Shown here: one piece after another, positions 33,225 through 39,481 of the stretch
How the letters are laid out: each line of letters starts with the position of its first letter
How positions within the stretch are numbered: position 1 is the stretch's first letter
Assembly (NCBI GenBank): GCA_019649035.1
Contig: BMAT01009217.1
Location: 30,255-69,735 of the forward strand
Origin: Elysia marginata
Lineage: Eukaryota > Mollusca > Gastropoda > Plakobranchidae
DNA length: 39,481 nucleotides
Direction: 5' to 3'
The notes under the pieces: generated by a model
Databases searched by the model: none
What the model was told of the DNA's origin: nothing
What the model saw: the letters and a program-made list of their open reading frames with translations, nothing else
Translations under genes and position numbers: made by a program

Positions 33225-34412
33225 TAACTGAAATTGAACACAAAAATGAAACACCTCCAAACAATGCTTGAGTTTTATCTGTTTACGAAATATGGCAAAG
33301 AACTAATGGGACAGAGTACTTAAGATTGAAAACGTGACAAGTCTTTAACCTTTTCACGTTTCTATTGATGAAAAAGAGTAACGAATGTGTTTACTCTCCT
33401 AATATTTTATATTATACGTGTTCTGCCCGGGACAAATCAAGTGCAGTATCTGCAGGGTAAACCATATGAGAGATACTGCACTTGGTTTGTACACGGCAGT
33501 GTTGCTAAGTAGTATTGCTTTTAGCGCAATTCCTTTTAAAATGGATGTACTCTTTGGTTTTCGGGCACTTACATGTATCCTTAAGTGTGCTACTATCACA
33601 GACAATCATGATCTTCTATTGTTGAGGCTTTACAAAAATAGGTGATCAAAGAACGAAAGGGTCCAGGATAAATGTGGCTAAGAAAATGTCAAATGTTTAA
33701 TTGGTTTCCATAGATATATATTAGCGTTGTGTCTATCACAATTGCATCCCTGTCTTTCCAAACAGAAAATCACCAAGAAATTAAGTGCCCTTTATTTTTT
33801 AGTAACATTTTGTAATCTTTATGAAGAATGGAATGAAAATAGTACAGAGGCAATCATAAAAAGTAACGGCTCCAAAGAGACTACATAACTGTATTGTAAA
33901 AGCATTCAGTAAGCTTTTTAAAAGACTTTCGTTTCTTTACGTGTTAGATTTCGGTGATAGGCGCAGATAAGGGCTTAAGACATGCCAATCATATCCTTGC
34001 CATTTAATTTATGCATATATGTGTAATTTGTGTGCATTTAAAGAGTTTCACGAAGGAATTCTCTATATCTATTTGTACAAAACTTTGAGATTTTATATTC
34101 TTTTACAAAGAACTTAATCTCGTATTATCTTCCAGTTAGAGATGTCTTTTTTACAAGTGATTATACTATCGGTAGTAACAGCCAATAGAAAAAATAAGAA
34201 GACCTTGCAGATTTTAGACTTTTTCTCAGCTTTTTGAAAATGATTTGCGATGTGCTTTGTCGGAAAACCAAACAATTTACGCCTATATTTGCCGATGGTA
34301 TCTAAAATTGACTCCTGTATGAATCCAGATGTGTTCGCTTTATCACTTCCTCACCTTAATTCATGAGCATCCATTAAACTTCTCAGTCTTCACGTACTCA
34401 AATTGAAATAAA
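33225..34412 (+). other. Presumed 3' UTR with candidate poly(A) signals
   Basis: No further coding exon is visible after the stop. The first AATAAA is at 34407-34412, and a second is at 34579-34584. An ATTAAA lies at 34373-34378. A 3' UTR of about 1.2 kb is therefore plausible. Without transcript data the true end is unknown. Confidence 0.35.
33423..33499 (+). ncRNA. Candidate pre-miRNA-like stem-loop in the presumed 3' UTR
   Basis: The arms 33432-33451 and 33471-33490 are complementary over 20 positions, 19 Watson-Crick pairs and one G-U, around a 19-nt loop. After a 4x4 internal loop, CTGCC (33423-33427) pairs with GGCAG (33495-33499). The total of about 77 nt is the size of an animal pre-miRNA. 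It lies about 200 nt after the stop codon. An inverted duplication or a MITE scrap would look the same, so only the hairpin itself is certain. Confidence 0.4.
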
Positions 34413-34584
34413 CGTGCTCAGTATGACAATATTTCTGATTTTTTCTTTGATTTTTGTAAGTTTACCTATATACACAAAGCAGTGTTTGTTCAGTTCTACA
34501 AAAAAAGAATCAGATAAAATTGCAGTTTATGCCATGTTGTGCTTGCCTTAAAATGTTTACTGTTTTTGTGTCACCCGGAATAAA

Positions 34585-35876
34585 ACAGCCAGTTAACTCT
34601 ACCAAGACCTCAATTTTTTTTAATCCGCAAATTTTCTTCCAATTGAATTTGACACAATTATATTTCGCTGCCCAATAGTAGGTGAAATTTTCTCCCTAGT
34701 TGACTATTTCCAATGTATCCTACTTTGTAGGCGGTTCAGAGAACCACAATTTTATTATGTAAGCCTTAAAATACTGATCCGCGCTTGGAGGAAGAACTTT
34801 CATCATCTTGTAAAACAAACAACATTAGCAGAAACTCAAGCCCAGTTTAGATTTTTAACAGAACAGTTTCAAACAATTGTTGATAATAGCCTTGAAGATA
34901 AGCTGAAGATTGCGCAAAATGCGGCACATTTTCAATGGTTTCGGTGTTCTTCCGCACAGTAATGACATATCTTTTTTTTTACAAAAATATATACAAATGA
35001 TTAGGAGTTTGAAATCTTTAGGGTTGAACCTAAGCATTCATAGTGAACAAGTTAAAGTATAAGAGCTGTAACTGATCTATCTTATTTGGTTTCTAATAAA
35101 ATTAGAACACAGTTGGTCTTCTCTTTAGTGGGCCAACCCTCTCAAATTTTGTTCAAAGATAGAGAGATTAATTATATCTACTTATGATGGAGTGTCGGGC
35201 CTGCATTAGGGTGGCCTAGGGTAGAACCACACCAACGTCGAGCCCCACGGTCAGACTGAACCCGTCATTTTATTTTTCCTTGATTTTCTTCTTGCTCTTT
35301 TTTCTCTTTGGGTTTTTTTCTAGACTGCAGTAATGCAAGCCAAACCAACTCCTACTCCTACAAGCATGTGTGCGTAAAATCAGCACCGAAAACGCATTCA
35401 CGTATCGCAGTCTAACACATCAGCTGATATAATTTATAGTGATTGAAATATTTTAAAGTTATGAAATTTGCAGTAGATAGATTAAATCCTTCAATCATTT
35501 GATTGCGCAGTGGCTGCTTCTTCTATTTATTGTAATTTATAGTGACAGCTTTTTTAGTCGTTTCTGGTCTGGAAACGTAACTGACTTTATCACAAAGTTC
35601 CACCACCACCAAGATCAACAAAAAAGCCGCATTATGTGAAAGGTGTATGACCGATCTACAATTATAAAATGCAAGCTACCATAAAGGTAAACAAATGTAA
35701 ACTGATTTAAGTTATTAAAATTTTGATGGAGTTACACCAAAATGCGAAAGAACAGTACTTTGTTAAAACGCCACCATTTTTTAACGCGTCAATGTTAAAG
35801 TTTTGGGCTGAGAGCCGCCGTGAGTGTTATGAGATGTGTTCAGACCTAGGCTGCCATAGGACAGGCCGAGTACTCC
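34585..35876. other. No supported gene
   Basis: AT-rich. AGGGTAGAACCACACC at 35218-35233 is shared exactly with 36085-36100, pointing to a dispersed repeat. Confidence 0.5.
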
Positions 35877-36141
35877 AACATGAGTAGATATCATATTCCC
35901 TATATTTTGTATGTAACTTTGTTATGGGCCGGCCCATAACAGCAAAGCACTAGTTGAGTTCTCATGTGCCCTAAATATACTACGAAATTAAAAGAGATAG
36001 ATCATTAGAACTCTCATGCAAAAGTTTGTTTACATTTTGACTGATAGGCCTTTTGAATATGGTTGTCTAGGTTCAGGCTCGTTCAGGGTAGAACCACACC
36101 GGCGCTGGGACTGACGTCCGACAGTGACATCTACTCATGTT
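35877..36141. repeat. Small inverted-repeat element (MITE-like), 265 bp
   Basis: AACATGAGTAGAT (35877-35889) and its perfect reverse complement (36129-36141) bound the segment; similarity extends inward for a few bases. It contains the 22-bp palindrome. No target-site duplication is visible, so the element identity is uncertain. Confidence 0.45.
35920..35941. repeat. Perfect 22-bp palindrome with an FseI site
   Basis: TGTTATGGGCC followed by its exact reverse complement GGCCCATAACA, with no loop. GGCCGGCC lies at the centre. It is by far the most GC-rich stretch nearby. Confidence 0.97.
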
Positions 36142-37099
36142 ACGAAAAAAAAGTTAAGCGTTCCTATTGTATTGGCAAAAACCCCTAAAAACCGTTAGGT
36201 CCGGATAGACCGTCACATAATTTTACACAACCCGTCCCTATCTCTCTTCCTTGTGGTCATCTTTCTAAGGACGTCCAAGCACCGTTTTTTTTTTTATTAT
36301 TCTTTTGGGTCTTAGATTTAAGTTTAGAAACTCTAAAAATACTTTTCTAATTCTAGAACGCCTCTCCTCTTTTTTTCTCCTTCTGTCTCTTTCTCCCCGT
36401 CTATGTTGCCTCTCACGCCCTTTCAGCCTTTTCCTTATTTTTCTCACCCTTTTTCTATTTCAACGCACTTTCCCCATATCCACCTCCTCCATTACTCTGT
36501 TAATGGAAAACGTAGGCCCTTTATAAATTAAAATATTTTCGGTACCAAATTATTACTTATCTTATGTCACGTTCGGTTTTTCAATTATTTTTTAGTTTTG
36601 GTTTTTTCTTAGTTTAAATTTGTTTAGACCTGTATTTAATACTTTTGCAGATGCCACAAGCCAACTAGACCCATGTCCAGGGTCAGAAAAAATGATGAGG
36701 GCTTTATACCTATTGATTTATAATGGCTTTTATACCCAAGTTTCTGGAACATTTTTGGAAAATGATTGCCCGAGCGTCCGGAACAGTGGTCACCCTTGAA
36801 ATCCGTCTGAGAAAATGGGCGCCTACTCAAAATCTGTACCCGGCTTTCAGAGACATCCGGAAAAATAACAGGTTCATCCTGCTCCTAAATGTTTCATGTC
36901 CATTCCCACTCCCAGGGCAAGACTAGGCTGAGAGAAGGAATTTTGGCCTAAAAAGTATCCAGAAAAGTGGGGATTTCATAAAATTCTATGAAAATCTGAC
37001 ACAGGATCGAGTCAGAGGATTGAAACTTGGTCGGTGCCTCATTTGAATCATCTAGATTTAGTCTAACTAAGGCCGTTAAAAGTGACCCCAAACAACAAC
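36142..37099. other. No supported gene
   Basis: A pyrimidine-rich stretch lies at 36350-36480. The part from about 36640 to 37100 has more balanced composition and abuts the LINE fragment, so it may be the LINE's degraded 3' portion; I could not recognise motifs in it. A small CCGCC/GGCGG hairpin lies near 37125. Confidence 0.4.
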
Positions 37100-37770
37100 C
37101 CAAACTCTACTCCTAATTAAAATCCGCCATAAGGCGGTTTGTTGACCCCAATAGCCACAAGACTATTTCCGGGTAGAAATAGGTCAGAATCATTGGTAGG
37201 ACACCATTTTACAAAATTTTCAATTTAATAAAAGCCCTTGTCTGATGTTCTGATGAAGCCAAGAATTGCGATATCCTCTGCAAATTTTAACACTTTTTAC
37301 AGCCTCGAGTTCAAATCGGTAGTAATATGGTACATAGAGATGGTGATAAGATACAACCATGGGGTGCTCCTGTGATTAATGATATCTATGGTGACAATGT
37401 CATGGTATAATTTGTCTTAAAAAGTTAAGAGCTCTGATTTAAGGGTTCAATTTTCAGTTTGCAGCTTCTCAATCAAAAGATGTGGTTGAATACAAGAAGC
37501 GGGGAAAAGTCTAGAAATAGCATTCAGGCATAGGATTTTACAGTTTCTTGGGGTGTCAAAAAAGAATCAGATAACAGCTCCTTCGACGACTTTCCGCTTT
37601 GACTTTATGGTTCTAAAAAGTTTTTGACTTTAAATTTTATGATCGCCAAGACAATTCTTTCTAACAATTCCACTATAGCTGGTGTTGAGGCGTCATTCAT
37701 TTTTTTCTATTTTACTTTTTTTAGGACACTGGAATAATTTTCGATGTTTTCTAAATGAGTGGGATTTGCA
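37100..37770 (-). mobile_element. Decayed LINE reverse-transcriptase fragment, CR1/L2-like
   Basis: On the minus strand the order of motifs matches CR1/L2-type RT. First comes a KKS block near 37710-37760, then TPAIVELLERIVLAIIKFKV around 37620-37690, and MLFLDFSPLLVFNHI in place of the usual LDFSSAFNTI. ITGAPHGCILSP follows at about 37330-37380, then KVLKFAEDIAILGFI, the YADD/FADD box. The catalytic FADD reads FAED here. Pieces are spread over more than one frame with stops. The matches are recalled family motifs; I ran no search. Confidence 0.78.
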
Positions 37771-38159
37771 TTTATTCAAATGGTACATTGAAAATAAAAG
37801 TAACAATTGGTGCTACCTTAATTAACGTTGCGTATTTTTAACACATTCCCGCTCAGCCTGCCTGGCCCTCTCGCTTTGTTTACATTGGTGCGACCCATTT
37901 CCCTTTTAATTATTCAAATTCACTTGTAAAATTCATTGCGTCAAATCTTAAATAGTAGCTGTTCAAATGATTTGCATATTCAGTCTCATTTGGCACACTT
38001 TAACGGTTCCTACTTTTCCCATATATGTTTCTATGTATTTTTAAGATAGTTAGAGCTGGAGGGCTGCTCTGGTTTTTCTTTGTGTTTTTTTGCTTAATTT
38101 CTTTATTCTGTTTCTTTTTTTTATCTTTATTATTAATCCGAAACATGACGCGCAAAACC

Positions 38160-38290
38160 TACACTAGATCTAGGCCTAATCTAGACTCTAAAAAAAGGTA
38201 TCTTCTAGATTAGCTTTAGAGTATTAAGTCATATTTTAGACACAGACTCTAGATTCTACTTCTAGATCTAGATTCAATCTAGGACAAGCG
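38160..38290. repeat. TCTAGATC-rich patch
   Basis: CTAGATCTAGG, AATCTAGACTC, TTCTAGATTAG, CTCTAGATTC, TTCTAGATCTAGATTCAATC follow in close succession. The same motif class occurs in the 339-bp duplication and near 340, 850, 12400 and 22790. Confidence 0.8.
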
Positions 38291-38304
38291 GACGAAACTA
38301 CAAT

Positions 38305-39481
38305 TCATTTATGTGCTTTTCCGCTTTTCACACTAACTTGTCAATGTGCGTAAAGATTGGGTTCAATAATCAAGCCCATAAAATCGATTTGTTGTCAGTC
38401 TTTTCCAATTTTTCCCATCAAATAATACTCTAGTCTATAGAATGTGAGGAACAAAGGTAAACTCTCGTTAAAAAGTTATGATACTATTTAATTGATTATA
38501 AGTTTTTTAAAAGGCCATCCATTTGTATTAATTATCATAGCTTTGTGATTAATGATGAGAAGGGCAGGCCTATGATTCTAACATGTAACCCCTTAAAAGG
38601 GGAAACAATACTGCTTTATTCGCGTAGCAGTAGAATTTTAAGCAGTATCCCTTTCATATGCAGACCTATGAATTGTTTGGTTTAATAACATGAAGACAGG
38701 CAATAAACAAAGTTGTGATGTTTAGTTAATTAACTGATTATCTTTTACACAAACACCGCGTTATCATCGTCATCAATATCACATCTTCATCCTCACGCAC
38801 CATTTTTGTTTATCTACACCATTATTATTGTCATCAATAATGACTTAAAGGAACATTAAACTGTGTGGGGAAGTGAAGATAGAGTTAATGCTGCAGATCG
38901 TGAGCTACAAAGGAGTCATGATCAAACCGTGACAAAATAAAATAAGTTGCTTTTAAGCAAGAGTTGGGTTGAACCATTACAATATATTGCTAAACAACAT
39001 AGTAATTATTCGATGTAATTTTCAGTTTACACAGTTAGAACAAGCAGATTAAGTTAAGTGCCCGATTTAGCAGGTAACAATCCACCTTTTAAACATTGTA
39101 AAACATCATAATGCACCTGTTACCTAAAATTTTTAGTGACTTACAAGACGCCCACTTGTCCTTTTCAAAATTACATTACAAAAACAGTTTTTTACCTTAT
39201 TTACAAATATTGATTAAAAACTGGCCACGTTTTGTTCCTACTCTAGTTTAAGCTTTGTGAGCTGTGGATATTCACAACTCAGTGGGTGCTAGGTGCCTGG
39301 AGACTGAAAGCATGCCAATTTTTTACTCTTTGGACTTAAACATAGTAGTCGAAAGAACGCAATCTTCATTAATTTTGACATTCAGGAAGAGCACGAAGGA
39401 GAGCGTCATGTAAATCTTTCTGAAATATCATATCATTGTCGTGTAAAGGCAACGTTCTCTTATTTGATAGTTCTTTTTTTT
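38305..39481. other. No supported gene
   Basis: AT-rich. ATACTGCTT and AAGCAGTAT (about 38607-38651) form a 9-bp inverted repeat, and CCCCTT/AAGGGG lies just before it. Nothing coding. Confidence 0.5.

Overview
This is an AT-rich, intron-containing animal sequence. The mix of long TC and trinucleotide microsatellites, two tRNA-derived SINEs, decayed CR1/L2-like LINEs, a Tc1-like DNA transposon and frequent TCTAGATCTAGA motifs looks like a mollusc, most likely a gastropod. That assignment is an inference from repeat style; no diagnostic gene confirms it. Two N gaps (11250-11346 and 21568-21839) are present, and both sit beside simple repeats.

Almost all of the first 29 kb is intergenic or intronic. 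Region 1-5100 holds a two-copy 339-bp tandem duplication (973-1650) and a CTA/polypyrimidine tract (2641-2772). A small CpG-rich island at 5128-5310 contains an ATG in good Kozak context and may be a promoter plus first exon. A 470-bp TC-rich array (6785-7258) has a higher-order structure. From 9 to 13 kb there are more TC, TTA and TTG/TTC arrays and one canonical G-quadruplex motif. At 14.7-15.5 kb a LINE 3' end on the minus strand is interrupted by a complete tRNA-derived SINE (15191-15442) with a perfect 12-bp target-site duplication. A second, different SINE (18059-18357) sits inside a CTT microsatellite. Around 19.88-20.16 kb an RFX X-box-like site precedes a short ORF with a hydrophobic segment. 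From 21.5 to 27 kb there is a gap, microsatellites and a long TAG array. A decayed Tc1-like transposase lies at 28234-29181 on the minus strand.

The one convincing protein gene runs from 29772 to 33224 on the plus strand in three exons (29772-29893, 30652-30749, 31648-33224). The splice sites are consistent and the phases agree. It encodes a predicted 598-residue protein with a very short N-terminus, one transmembrane segment, a strongly basic juxtamembrane stretch and a long polar, Ser/Thr-rich tail ending in a possible class II PDZ ligand. I do not recognise the family. A TATA-like box lies about 235 bp upstream of the ATG. A 12-bp tandem array of TTACAG units, each resembling a 3' splice site, abuts the ATG. 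A near-perfect 20-bp stem-loop with pre-miRNA-like dimensions lies 200 bp past the stop, in the presumed 3' UTR.

Downstream, 35-39.5 kb has no supported gene. It contains a small inverted-repeat element enclosing a 22-bp perfect palindrome, a decayed CR1/L2-type reverse transcriptase fragment (37100-37770, minus) and another TCTAGATC-rich patch.
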